64,000 bases of DNA from Sitta carolinensis (GCA_032173965.1 CM063288.1:15356501-15420500), one strand, 5' to 3'; counted from the stretch's first letter, positions 15,423-31,938 are shown. The notes: generated from the sequence alone by a model not told the origin. A program made the numbers and translations.

Positions 15423-16220
15423 CGGCGTGTTTGTAACCTGGCCTCGGCCCCGCTGCTGCTGCGTGGCCCCGGGGCGGGGCGGGGACCCCCTCGGCCCACC
15501 CGTACCCCGGGGACGGCCCCTTGCCCCGGGCGGGGCTGCCGCCGCCTGGCCGCGGCGGCGCGGGGGGCTCAGCGCCAGCTTTTTGCATTCCCCCGGGGGG
15601 AGCGGGGCGGTGGGGGGGGCCCCACCGTGCCCTCCCCGCCCCGGATGCCCCGTTTCCCGCCCGCCGGTACCGCCGGATGCGGATGCGAAGCCGCTCGGGC
15701 CGTCCCCGGGGGGCGGCCGTCGCCCCCTCCGCGGGTGGGGGGGGGTCCAGCCGCGTTCGGCCCCCGCCGCGGCCCGCACTTGCGAGACGCTCCCTGGCTG
15801 TTTCAAGGCTCCCCGCTCTCCCCAGGACCCCCACCCCAAAATCCCGCTTCCCGGCCCGCGCCGGCCGGGGGGCGGAGGGGCGGCTCCGGGGGCCGGACAC
15901 CCCCAGCCCGTGCCCCCCACTCCGGGAAGGGACACCCCCCCCCCCCTCCCGGGGCCGCGCTTGTTTATGTGAAGAATGTCCCCTTCCTTAAAAGGGCGAT
16001 GGCGGACGGGGTGGGGCGGTGCCTCCCCCCCGCCTCCGCGGTGGCCCGGCCTCTGGCTGCCTGAAGGAGGGGCCGGAGCTGTGGGGCCCACTGACAGGCG
16101 GGGGCTGCCCCCTCCTCCGCCCAGAGCCGACCCGAGCCACAGGAGGAGGAGCAGGAGACGCCCCCAGCTCGGGGTGCACCTGCCCGGGGGTAACAAGCCT
16201 TCGGGGCTCACCAAGGGGTA
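15342..16220. promoter_or_regulatory. CpG island between SLC11A1 and CTDSP1, with CArG box
   Basis: Extremely CpG-dense block with no supported coding sequence. It lies about 2.5 kb before the CTDSP1 start and could be a distal promoter of CTDSP1 or of an unannotated non-coding transcript. A perfect SRF site lies at 15986-15995. Long open frames on both strands here are composition artefacts. Confidence 0.45.
15986..15995. promoter_or_regulatory. CArG box CCTTAAAAGG (SRF site)
   Basis: Perfect match to CC(A/T)6GG inside the CpG island. A second perfect CArG box lies just before CTDSP1. Confidence 0.5.
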
Positions 16221-17930
16221 GGGGGGCATCGGGGTGGTCCTCAGCGGGCGGAAGGCTGGGGGGCTTGGGGTCTGGGGGGTGATGCCTGTGGGATTTGCTG
16301 TTGTCCAGCTGGGACCTGCAACCCGGAGCACCCTCAGCCCAGGGACACCTGCCTCCACCCAACTCTTAGGAGGAAGTGTCTCATTCCAAAATCTATTTCT
16401 GTGGTCCCTTGGCCATGGGACAGCTCTTGGTGGGGCGGAGTCCCAGGGCCAGGGATAGGTTGGAGAACAGGGGAAAGCACCGAGGACCCCAGACTAGGAG
16501 CAGCGGGATGGGACAGAGGGGTCCCTGAGTGCCCGATTGAGGGGAGCCTGGTGCTCTTCTGCCTTGTGCTTGTACCCTGCAGCCCAAACAATTCTGCTGG
16601 GCTTTGCCTTTTCCTGGCCTGGGCTGGTCCCACAGCCCCAGGATGGGGACAGTGTCTTCCTGAGCTTCCCACCTGCTCAGTCTGCCCCCAAGTAGGCAGT
16701 GGAACTGGAAGTGGTACTCCAACTGCTGTTGCAGGCACTGGCCCAGAGACTTTGCTAATTGCATTAACTGGAGGAGTAGCAGGGCCTGGCTGGACTCATC
16801 AGGGAGGGAGGAGTAGGAAGTAGCCAAAGGGACAGGGGTCCTGGAGGGGACAAGTGTGTGGCCTCTGCAGCTGTCCCCACAGAGAGTAGCATCCCCCAGC
16901 AGCCCAGCCCAGCCCAGCCAGACGCTGGGGCTAAGAAGGCAGACATTCTGTCCAGTTCCACCTGGGCGAAAGGAGCACAGAGGTCAGCCCAAAATAGTGA
17001 GCGGAGGAAGCACAGATTCTTTCTTCCTTTTCCTCCTGCTGGGCCAGGAGACAGTGGCTGCTGCTTGATGTGGGAGCCGGCTGCCGTATTGCGGAGGGGC
17101 AGCGAAAGTGAGGCACGACCGCTGCCGGCCACCAGAGCCTGCGGAGGGGGGTGGCAGGATGCAGTGTCCCTGTTCCCAACAGCAGCTGGTCCCTGCCACG
17201 GCTTCCCGGGGGCACCCGGCGCCGGGATGTTCCACGTGGAACCGAGAGTGCAGGAACTGCAGGTGTAAATCGGCTTTTGTAGTGCCTGAGTTCCGCCAGC
17301 CCCGCAGCATCGCAGTTCCCTGTGGGGGCACCTCCCAATCCCGGACCCCATTTCCCAGCGCGGTCACCTGTGGGAACGTGTCATGTGCCCTTGTGCCCCA
17401 CGCTGGAAGGTGGGACGGGTCCCTCCAAGCGCTGTTTCCCAGAGGCTGCTCGTCCCGTGCCGTGCCGGCTCAGCCCCGGCGGACAGAGCGGTAACCGGGC
17501 TCTGCCACCGCCTGCACCTCTGCAGCGCCAGCGCCCCGGTCCCTACTGGGCCAGGAGAAGCGATCTCAGCTCCTGAAGTTCCCAGACCGCAGGTGGGAGG
17601 GGTGGAAAGATTTCAAATGAGCTCAGATGGGACATTTCCAACCTGCTGCACCCGAGGCAGCGCCGACAGCGCGCACAGCATCTCCTGCCCCCGAGATGGC
17701 CAGCCCCCCCAGGGCCGGACGCTGCCGGGGCAGGGTTGGGTGGCACGGCGGTGAGAGGCTGCCCCGGCAGAGCCCCGCAGGGCTAACGAGGCGAGGGGGC
17801 TGGAGGATGCTGGGCTTGTGGGGTGGGTTTGCTCGGAAGGACTTGTGCCATCTACGAGCTCCCGTCAAGAGTTGCTTTTCAGAACGCGCCAGGAAACAGC
17901 CCCGTTTCCCCGCCGAAGGCAGGAGAGGAG
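16221..17930. other. Intergenic stretch, nothing recognised
   Basis: About 1.7 kb without a recognisable gene, RNA gene or transposable element. Composition falls from CpG-island level to ordinary GC-rich sequence. Confidence 0.45.
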
Positions 17931-18025
17931 GAATTGTCAGGGAAAGTATATGTAATGATAATATAGACTTATTAATTGCCCAAATAATTGGGGCATTGCA
18001 GGAGAAAGAACGATAGAAAAAAGCG
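17931..18025. promoter_or_regulatory. AT-rich island in GC-rich DNA, candidate conserved enhancer
   Basis: Around 90 bp with TAATGATAATATAG, TTATTAATTG and AAATAATTG motifs in otherwise GC-rich DNA. It includes a near-palindrome at 17978-17994 (GCCCAA, spacer, TTGGGGC). AT-rich homeodomain-like motifs held in a GC-rich region suggest selection, but no alignment is available. Confidence 0.3.
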
Positions 18026-18399
18026 GCGGTTCCTCGTGCAGCCACATCACCTGTCGTGCCACACCGCTGGCCTGTACAGGCAATGCGGGATGTGCCCCCG
18101 GGGGGGAACGGGGACCCCCCAGCCTTGAGCCGCTGCTCCAGGGGACACCCAGCATGGAGGAACGTGTTCATATGCCGGGGGTAGCTGCAGAGGGATACCC
18201 GGGCTGCCAGCTGGATGGTGGGGGGGGAACACAGCAGGACTGATCCCCCTCTCCACGCTCTTTCAGTCGGGGCGGGGGAGTGTGGGAGAGCCCGGAGGGG
18301 TGTCGGGGACCCTGTACAGTCACCATGTAGCAAGGGTGGGTGTCCTCCCCGGCCAAACCACAGAACATTCCCGGTCCCAGCCGCGGCTCGGCGGGGACC

Positions 18400-18686
18400 C
18401 CCACTCCTCCCGGGCGGCGCGGGTGCTGGGAGGAGGGAGGAGGAGGGAGAAGGAGGAGGGCCCCCATGCCGTCGTTGCCCTTTTAAGGGGTTCCTTGAAA
18501 CCGCGCCCGGGATCCATGTTTGCAGCCCCAGCCCGGGCGGAGGAAACTCCATGTTGTAACAAAGTTTCCTCCGCGGCGCCGCTCCCGCGCCCGCCGCCCC
18601 GCGCCGCCGCCGGCCCCCGCCCCGCCCCCCCCCGGGGGGCCGCGCCGGGGGGGGCCGCCCCCTCACACCCCCCCTCCCCGGCGCCC
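18400..18686 (+). promoter_or_regulatory. CTDSP1: CTDSP1 promoter CpG island with CArG box
   Basis: GC-rich, TATA-less block directly before the CTDSP1 start codon. A perfect SRF site (CCTTTTAAGG) lies at 18479-18488, about 200 bp before the ATG, followed by GC-rich and CCGC-rich sequence typical of housekeeping promoters. Confidence 0.55.
18479..18488. promoter_or_regulatory. CTDSP1: CArG box CCTTTTAAGG (SRF site)
   Basis: Perfect palindromic CC(A/T)6GG in the proximal CTDSP1 promoter. Confidence 0.5.
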
Positions 18687-21600
18687 ATGGAGCACCAGTC
18701 CATCATCGCCCAGGTTAGCAGGGAGGAGGGGAGCGCCCCGCTTCAGGAGAAAGGTAACGCGGAGGGGGACATTACTCCCCCTCGCCCCCTTCCTGTGCGG
18801 GAGAGGGGAGAGGGGGAGGTCCCCGGGGGGTTGGGGACCTGCGGGGGCCGCTCCCGGAGGCTGTGATAAGCTGCGCGCCGCCTCAGCCCGCCCCCGTGCA
18901 TCCCGCTGCCCAGGGCTGGGGAGATGCGCCGGGGCTGCAGCTCGGAGCGAGCGGGGCTGTGTGCCCCCGCCCGGGCGCGGGGGGGGCGCGGTTCGGAGCC
19001 CGAGGGTGCCCTGGGAGGCTCGGGGCGTTGCTCGGATTATCTGCGCTGTTTCCTGCGGAGCCGGCCGAGGGGTGTGCGCAGCGGGGAAACTGAGGCAGGA
19101 AACTGCTGCGTGCTGGCGTCCCGTTCCCCGCGTCCCCGCCACCCCGCGGAAGGGGTTTGTCGGGGGCCGCTGCCCGTCCCCCTGGCCTGGGAAGCTGCCA
19201 GGTCCGGGAGGAGCAAACGTGGGAACGGGCCCCGTCCCCAGTGGGGACCTCCCCCACTCTAGGGCACGGGGCCTTGGCCCGCCTGAAGGGGGGCGCAGCC
19301 GGAGCGGGTGCAGCCCGGGCCGCGGCAGGACCCGGCCCCGGGGCCGGTAGGGGCCGGGGCTGGAGCCGCGCGCTGCCCCTGGGGCTCGGGGTGGGCAGGG
19401 GCAACCCCTCTGCCTCAGTTTCCCCTCGCTCCGCCAATGGGCGTGCGGAAACGGCGCCCAGGAGCGGGCGCTTCGCCCTGATTGGCCTCTCGCCTCCGGT
19501 GCACTCGAGTCGGCCAATGAGGCGAGGGAGTTGTCTGGAGGCGGTGAAAAGAATGGGCGTAAGCCCCGCCTCCCTTGGAGAGGCTCCGCCCCCGTGCCCC
19601 CTCCCCCCCCGAGTGGGGCTGCGTCCCCCGGGGCGGGACAGCGGGGACCGCGACCGCCCCCACGGCTGCTCCCGGGCTCGGCCTCGCGCCCGTGTTGTGG
19701 GGTCTCCGGCCACGCAGGGGAGGCCCACGGGGGTCGTGCAGTGAACGTGCCGGGTGAGGGGCTGTGAGTGGTCACCAAGCACTCGGAGTCAGCGACGCTG
19801 CCCTGGCACCGCTGCTTGGCAGGGCAGGAAGGGCGACCGGATGGGTGTCGGGGTTTGATAAGGGCACGGGGGTTCTGGGGCAAGACCCAAACCTGGCTCA
19901 CCTGGCCCCAGTGCTGTGCTGGAAGTACCCCTGGGGTACCCCTCACCCCTTCTGCCCTCCCGCAGGTACCCAGACTCCTGCCAAGAAGCCTCGAAGCCGC
20001 AGCATTCTCCAATCCCTCTTCTGCTGCCTGTGCCGCGATGAAGGGGAGCCCTGCACCGGCACCACTGGCGCACCACTGCTGGTGGAGGAGAACGGGGCAC
20101 TGCCCAAGGTAAGCCCACACCCCCAGCCTGGCGCTGGTGGGGGCGGGCTACCCTGTGTGCCAGGACTGGGGGGTGAACAGTCACTTCTCCCGGTGGCCCC
20201 CTCTGGCCACCCTGTCACTACACTGCTGACTCGTGTCCCCCTGCTGCAGGCTGCTGTCAAGCACCTCCTGCCCGAGATCAAGCCGCAGGACGCCAGCAAG
20301 CTCTGCGTGGTCATCGACCTGGATGAGACCCTGGTGCACAGCTCCTTCAAGGTGGGGGACACCCTGGCCCACCCCACACCTCTTGCCACACGCTCCCCCA
20401 CCTGCTCTGCCACCCTTTCCCACAAAGTGATGCCCAGCACCCAGCACGGCCTGGCTGGGTCAGTTGGGGTGTCCCTGTAAGGGGTCTGTGGGGCTGGCAG
20501 GGGTGCATAGTGAGCAGAGGGAAGGCAGCCTTTGGGCAGGGGGTGCCTGGCGTGCCCAGTGCTCATCCTAGTGTGCCCTTCCCCAGCCAGTGAACAACGC
20601 TGACTTCATCATTCCCGTGGAAATCGATGGCATCATGCACCAGGTAACAGTGGGGTGGGTGCCTGGTGGGAGGGGGACATCATTCCACCTTCCTGAGGAC
20701 CAGGAGTCATCCCAGTGCTCTGCACCAAGGGGTAACGGGAGGTGTCAGGGTGCCAGCTTTGGCACGTTGTGGGGCACAGATGGGTGCCCCTCTCTTCGCA
20801 GGGCAGGGAGGTGAAGGGCATCCTGGCATGGTGCCCACCTGCAGTGGCCAGCCCCAGTTTCAAGTAATCCAGGATAGGCTGTGGTCTGGGCAGTCAGCCT
20901 GTTCTCGGTTACTTGGCTCTGGAGCCGTCCCGACGCTTCACCCTGGACATTCCTGTGGGGCCATGGCATCCCCCAGCCCGCACAGGCAGCTCCCACGAGG
21001 TGCAGCCAGGGAGCGACTTGCTGACAGGTGTCCCCTGGGGAGCACATGGGGGTGCTGGGTGAGCTGTAGGCGGTGCTGGCGGTGTGCTGCCCTCTCTCCG
21101 TGCCTGCAGGTGTATGTGCTCAAGCGGCCGCACGTGGACGAGTTCCTACAGCGCATGGGCGAGCTCTTCGAGTGTGTGCTCTTCACTGCCAGCCTGGCCA
21201 AGGTGGGTGCCCTGGCCTGCCCTGGCATCGCCACCCCTTCCCGGACACCCCTCGAGTGGCACAGCTCCCTGGCCTGCCCACCTGCTGGCATCACTGGCCT
21301 CTTGTCCCCTGTGTCCTTACCTGCCTCTCCAAGGCACTGGCCAGGGAAACTGAGGCACAGTGAATCCTGGCACCAGTGGAGAGTTGGGTGCCATTGTCAC
21401 TGTGGGGTGTGCAGGATGTTGTTGTCATGGTGACCCCCGTCCTGTGCCTGTAGTATGCGGACCCTGTGGCTGACCTGCTGGATAAATGGGGGGCTTTCCG
21501 GGCACGACTTTTCCGGGAATCCTGTGTTTTCCACCGCGGCAACTATGTGAAGGACCTGAGCCGCCTGGGCCGTGACCTGCGCCGCATCATCATCGTGGAC

Positions 21601-21873
21601 AACTCGCCCGCATCCTACATCTTCCACCCTGATAACGCCGTACGTACCCGCGGGGCAAGGCTGGGCGGGGTATGGAGGTGATGTGGTGGGGAGCCTCTCT
21701 CAGCACTGTCCCCTGTGCCACACGGTTCCCTGTGCCACCTGCAGGTGCCGGTGGCCTCCTGGTTCGATAACATGGCGGACACGGAACTGCTGGACCTGCT
21801 GCCCTTCTTCGAGAGGCTCAGCAAGGTGGAGGACGTGTACACAGTGCTCAAGAAGCAGCGGACTAACAGCTAA
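18687..21873 (+). CDS. CTDSP1: CTDSP1 (SCP1) small C-terminal domain phosphatase (7 exons)
   Basis: Mg2+-dependent phosphatase that removes Ser5 phosphate from the RNA polymerase II C-terminal domain and, with REST, silences neuronal genes in non-neuronal cells. Exons: 18687-18753, 19966-20108, 20250-20351, 20587-20643, 21110-21202, 21454-21639, 21745-21873; all in phase, 258 residues (human 261). The catalytic DLDET sits at residues 93-97, with D93 the nucleophile and D95 the acid/base. [22 protein letters not shown] and the SLFCCLCRD palmitoylation-type cysteine cluster are present. [11 protein letters not shown] and [18 protein letters not shown] mark it as SCP1. The N-terminus MEHQSII resembles that of paralogue CTDSP2, but the core and the synteny are those of CTDSP1. 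The intron after exon 4 carries a miR-26 hairpin. Confidence 0.95.
19430..19753 (+). promoter_or_regulatory. CTDSP1: Second promoter inside CTDSP1 intron 1
   Basis: Three CCAAT boxes (19434-19438 forward, 19481-19485 reverse, 19514-19518 forward) and CCGCC-type GC boxes at about 19565 and 19585 stand in the order of a TATA-less promoter. A good donor (CCGG followed by GTGAGG) at about 19754 would end an alternative first exon that splices to exon 2. In mammals CTDSP1 has alternative first exons; this one is inferred. Confidence 0.45.
20850..20930 (+). ncRNA. MIR26: mir-26 precursor hairpin in CTDSP1 intron
   Basis: The 5p arm (20859-20880) starts TTCAAGTAATCCAGGATAGG, the miR-26 seed and body, and the 3p arm (20898-20919) reads CCTGTTCTCGGTTACTTGGC. 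The arms pair over almost their whole length with a loop of about 17 nt and CCAG/CTGG closing the base. Mammalian CTDSP1 hosts mir-26b at this intron, and the 3p arm here resembles mir-26b-3p. The mature 5p, however, has C at position 11 and ends GGCT, as in miR-26a. miR-26 and the CTDSP phosphatases act together in RB1 activation and neuronal differentiation. Confidence 0.93.
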
Positions 21874-23530
21874 TGGCCCCCCCACCCTCCGGGTGCTGCC
21901 AAGGGGCACCACCGGGGGAGCCAGGTGCCTTATTTCGGGGGAGTCCCAGTGTGCCCCACATCATCCTCCCCAGCCCCGGTGGGTGCGGGTGCCCTCCGTG
22001 CCTGCTGGTGGTGGGAGATGTGGGTGCCCCCACCAGGAAGCTGGGTGCCCCCCTTCGCAGAGAAGGGGGGCCATGGGCGACCCACTGCCTTGCTGTGCTG
22101 AGGACCTATTGGGGGTGTCCCATCCTCCCCCACTGTCCAGCCCCTGCCCCCTTCCCCCCCAACCTGTGTCCCCCCCCTCCACAAAACGGTTCTCAGGTCC
22201 TTTTCCCCTCTGTCCCCCGACTGGGGAGGGGAGACAGGGTCAGCAGCTGCTGCTTTCCTCTGCCTTTGGGAGGACTAGATCCCTACATCCAGACTCTGCC
22301 TGCTGGGAGGCTGGCAGCCATTGGCCCCTATCTGCCGAGGCTACAGGACAGGTTAACACCTTGTCACCCTCCATAAAAGCAGGAAGTCTTACTGGCCTTG
22401 GTGCATAGGGCTGCCACCGTACCCTTAAATCTGCCCTGGGTGCAGCCGATCACCTCATGGGGGGCATGTCCTTGCCTCTCTTCATGCTTGCTGCCCCCAC
22501 CCAGGGGTTGTGTTTTGCAGGGGCGGCCCAGCCTCAGGGCTGAGCCCCTGGGCACAAATGCCTCCCACGTGCCTTGGGACACTGTGTCTCTGTTCCCTCT
22601 TAGCCCTGCAAAGGGTGTGCCTGGGGGGCCCTCTACTCGCCTCCTCCAACCCTGGTTTCTTCTCATTTTGGGGGGGTGGGGGCCTCCCCCCTCTCCAGTT
22701 ACACTGTGTCACCAACAGAAGGGTCCCCTCCCGTGGTGGGGGGGTCACACCCCTACCCCATATCCATCTGCAGCTTTACCCAAGGATGCCAGTCCTGGGA
22801 GAGAGGGACCCCCATACCTGCCTTAATGTGCCCCTCCCAGCCTTACCCCAGCCCCAGAGCCCCAACTGGGAGGGGGTGGGGGACACTGCCCCCCTGTAGC
22901 CTGGGATTGCCCTGACCCCTGTGGGGTTGGACTCGTGCCAGGGTGTCCCCCAGCTTTGAGGGTCTGGGGGCTCTCAGGGAGGGTTTTTCTGAGGGGGCTG
23001 AGCTCAGTCAGGCCTTTTTTAACGTCACAGTATGGACAATGCCTCATATCTTTTTAGAGGGAAAAGCAATGGTTTCCCAAGAAATCATGGGTGCCTTTTT
23101 ACCGCTGTGCCAGCAAAGGGAGTGGGGCAGTATTTGGGGGGTGGGTGTGAAGGGTTTTAGCTTTCTGGTGCTGTTCAGCTGGCTCTGGCCAGCACTGCCC
23201 TGCTCCCGATGCTGGGGGTACGCAGGGGTCCCCCAGCCCCGTGGTGGGGGGTGGTGCAGCACAGCCCCCTGGATCCCTGCCAGCCCTGGGCGTCGTCCTG
23301 CCCTGCCGGGAGGGTTGAACTCAGCACTTTATATTAGACAAGTCAAAGGGCACCGGCACAGCTGCTGCCCGGCGAGTGCCTGAGGGTGCTGTGGTGCCCG
23401 AGCAGTACAGCCCCCGCCCTGGGCACCCTTGGGAGGTCTGGGGCATGCAGAGGCAGCGTGGGGGGCTGGGGCGGGCTGGGGTACCAGATCCAAGTGCCTT
23501 CATGTGATTAAAGCTGTCAAACCATCTTGG
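21874..23530 (+). other. CTDSP1: CTDSP1 3' UTR
   Basis: Long non-coding stretch after the stop codon, comparable with the roughly 1.6 kb UTR of the human gene. It ends with ATTAAA at 23507-23512 and a following TGTGTGTGCG stretch. A T-rich patch around 23010-23100 is unlike its GC-rich surroundings. Confidence 0.6.
23507..23512 (+). terminator. CTDSP1: ATTAAA polyadenylation signal (CTDSP1)
   Basis: Common variant hexamer, followed about 35 bp later by a GTGTGTGCGTGCG element. It sets the CTDSP1 transcript end near 23530. Confidence 0.6.
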
Positions 23531-24037
23531 AAAGAGTAGTCCTGGGTGTGTGCGTGCGTGGCCACGGGAACGTATCACGTGTGTGTCACTGGTGGCTGTG
23601 CACAGTGCAGGGGACACGGAGACCCTGGGAGTGGGGGATGCTGCAGGTCGGTGCTGGGGAAGCCCTCTTGGACTCCAGGGTTGAGGTGTCACCCCTTTCC
23701 TGGGGCCAAGGCTGCCCTGGCACCTCCATCCAAATTCCTTTCTCCTCCTGGGAAAAGGTCCCCGGTGCCAGAGGGATGGGTATCCTGCCCCTTAACAAGG
23801 AGGAGATAAGTTTACTGCATAGGCTGTGCCCCCTCCCAGCTTTGAGACTTGGAAGGAGTTTGCTCCAAATAAGATGTCAGGCCTTCCCCATAGAGATTGG
23901 GGGGCACCTGGGGGACAACTTGTGACTCCCCGTCATCCCAGGCAGTCTGCTGCCAACCTGCAGGCACTGCGTTTCTGGGGGGAATGTCTCTTGGCTGCCC
24001 CCTCCCCTGTGCCCTCATTGGCCCTGTGCCTCCCCTC

Positions 24038-24091
24038 ATTAACGAAGTCTCTGTCCTCTCTAATGGCTGCGCTAATTACTGAGTTCATTAG
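24038..24091. promoter_or_regulatory. VIL1: Homeodomain-type motif cluster upstream of VIL1
   Basis: ATTAAC, TAATGG, TAATTACT and TTCATTAG occur within 54 bp of otherwise GC-rich DNA, 2.4 kb before the VIL1 start codon. Intestinal genes such as villin are driven by homeodomain factors (CDX2, HNF1). The function is inferred. Confidence 0.35.
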
Positions 24092-24497
24092 TGGCCCGGC
24101 TGGGGGGCCCGGGGAGGGGATGACCCCGCTGGGGCCGGCGTGGGGTCCCGTACCCCTGTGCCACATTGACGGACTCAGCTCTGCGACGCGGCCGCCTGGG
24201 TAAGCGTTACACGGGGACGCTCGTGTGGGGTGCAGCAGGTAGGAGCTGGGTGACAGGGTTGGAGGGTTTGGGGGCCAAGGTAGTGGAGGGCAGGGCAAAG
24301 CACACCCCTGTGGCATCAAGACACCCCATGTTTGTGGCCGACATGCCCCCTATTCTGATTCAGCCTGCCGTCATCCCTTTGGGGATCCCTGCCGGGGGGA
24401 CCGTCCGGCAGGATTTGAGGCTCACTGCAGCCCAGGCTAGGGTTGCAGGATGCCCGCAGCGCTTGAGGTCAGGACTGCTGGCTCAGCAGGGTAGCAA

Positions 24498-24504
24498 TAT
24501 AAAG
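24498..24504 (+). promoter_or_regulatory. VIL1: TATAAAG box, candidate VIL1 promoter
   Basis: TATAAAG followed by an AGATAA GATA site at 24522-24527. Transcription would start near 24530. Villin has a non-coding first exon in mammals, which would fit here, but no clear donor was found downstream, so exon 1 is not defined. Confidence 0.35.
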
Positions 24505-24582
24505 CTGTAGGGCTAGGGAGGAGATAAGAGCGGGAGCGGAAGCCCAGAGACCTGCCTGCTGCTGACACCTGCCCCTCCCACC

Positions 24583-25131
24583 TTTATGGACGCCGTGGTC
24601 ATTCCCCAAAAGCACCTTCGGGCCTGGGAGCCACTTCAGTCCCTTCTCCTCTCTGCCAACGTCAAGGGCATCATCAGATTCCAACCTTTGGGACTCGGGT
24701 CTGGGGGCATAAGACAGGGCATAGGGCGTAGCCGTGCCACCACTTTATGTCCTGTCCTGTCCCCAGAAGCCCAGCCCTGTGTCCCATCTCTGTACCTCCT
24801 TTCCAAGAGGACCTTGGGGCTATGGAGATGCCCAAAGGTGTGAAACAGCCTGGGGACAGTCCCATGGTCAGGGTGCTGATGTTCCAGTCAGGGAGTGGGA
24901 AGGGGATGCCTCAGGAAGATGGTCCTGCATTGCTGTCACTTTATGGAACCTTTTTTGGGGGAGGAGGCCCCAAAAAAAACCATTTCTGTGGAGTTAGTGC
25001 TCCCTGTCTGTGAGGGTTTGGGGATTTTAGGGTCTGGGGAGTGGCAAAGCCCATCCCTACGGTGTCAAGGCACCTCCGTTTGCAGCTGATGTCCCCGTGT
25101 CCTGGTCCAGCCCATTGCTATCACTTTATGG
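24583..25131 (+). promoter_or_regulatory. VIL1: Four CDX2-like TTTATGG/T motifs in the VIL1 upstream intron
   Basis: TTTATGG occurs at 24583-24589, 24940-24946 and 25125-25131, and TTTATGT at 24744-24750, all on the + strand. The second and fourth lie in a degenerate duplication of about 185 bp that shares a TTGCT-TCACTTTATGGAAC core. TTTATGG is the CDX2 core and villin is an intestinal CDX2 target. Confidence 0.4.
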
Positions 25132-26426
25132 AACTTCTTGGTGGAGTGCAAAAGAAAAAAATTCAGCATGGACTCCATACCAAGGGCCAAGAGGGGAGGG
25201 CAGAGGAACCGCCCTGGGCAGAGCCAGCCTGTGGGCAGGGTACAATAGCACCTGGGGGAGAAACACCCCATGACTAACGGGGCTCTTAGGTGCCACAAAG
25301 TCTTGGAGGGCTGCGGGGACCTTGACTCTGGGCTGTCCCTGCCCTTATATGGTGAGCAAAGGCTGGGACATGAGGGAACAAAGGTCTCCTGGGTGCTGGC
25401 ACCTGAGCACTCCACCGAGGTACACTCACCTGTGCAGCCGGCTCTGCAGGGAAGGTGAGGGGTTGGGGTGGGGTGAGGGGACAGAGAGTGGGCATGGGGT
25501 GGGCACCACTTCCCATGGTCACCATCACTCCTGGCATCAGGTTAGCCTGGGGATGGGCTTGGAGACTCACCTGAGCCCCACCTTGGGGCTGTGCTATGCC
25601 CTGGGTCTGAGGGATAGGATGTGGGTGCTTGTGGGGCAGCACAGTGGGGCCAGGTGGGGTTTCACAGGGCTGGGAAGCAGAGACCTCCCCTCTGGGCAAT
25701 GCCAGCACTCCCTGGCAGCTTCCAGCCAGGGCACACAGGGTGGCTTTGCCTGACACTGGCTGCTCAGACCCTCTGTCTGCTTGCAGGGAGCACTATCAGC
25801 CTGGTAGTGATGGCTGTGGACAACCTTGGCAGCACTGGCACTCAGCACCCCTGTGGAGCCAGGATGTGCCCTCCCTGGGGGGCATGGATCTGCTGGGGGG
25901 TTTGGAAGCAGGGGGGCTGAAGCGGGCAGTGTGTGTCTGTGTGTGTGAGTGTCGTGTGTAAGCAGTGGCTGTGTCATGCTGTTCCATTTCGTGGCAAGCT
26001 GTGCCAGGACAAGGCTGAGCAGGGCCAGTTCCTGCTGGTCCTGGGGAGGAACAGGCCACCGTGCAGCAGTGTCACCCAGCTGTAGTTGCTGCGCTGTGGT
26101 TGCCCTGCACAGCCCTGTCCCCTGCTTGGAGACAGGGCAGGACACTGGGGCACTTACGGGACCTGTGCCGTCCCAACCTGGACGCTGGCACAGACGCATG
26201 AGCTGTAATGCCAGCCAAGCTGAGGGGATGGCAGCCCCACCTGTGTGCCCACAGACCTGATACCACGGTGCTGGGGGTCCCCTCACCCCATGCAGCTTTG
26301 TACAGGGGGGTTTACAGCTGGGCTTTCTGCAGAGCAAGCAGGAAAGCAGATGGCACCACAGGTTGGCTGTGTCCCAGCTCTTAATGACACCGCCTGCCTT
26401 AATGAGGGTGTTGCCGATGCTGGCAG
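25132..26426. other. VIL1 5' intron or upstream DNA, nothing else recognised
   Basis: About 1.3 kb between the last CDX-like motif and the first coding exon of VIL1. No gene, RNA gene or transposon is recognised. Confidence 0.4.
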
Positions 26427-26453
26427 GTCCCCTTGCCTGTGGTACCTGACACC

Positions 26454-31938
<5,485 letters not shown>

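Noticed and set aside
15312..16358. 348-codon minus-strand frame
   Set aside because: Low-complexity Pro/Gly/Arg translation of a CpG island with overlapping frames on the other strand and no splice or domain support.
18663..20120. 485-codon minus-strand frame
   Set aside because: It is antisense to CTDSP1 exon 1, intron 1 and exon 2 in very GC-rich DNA, and reads as a shadow frame.
22370..22376. CATAAA as an early CTDSP1 polyadenylation signal
   Set aside because: Weak variant hexamer with no clear downstream element. ATTAAA at 23507 with a GTGTGTG element is better and fits the usual UTR length.
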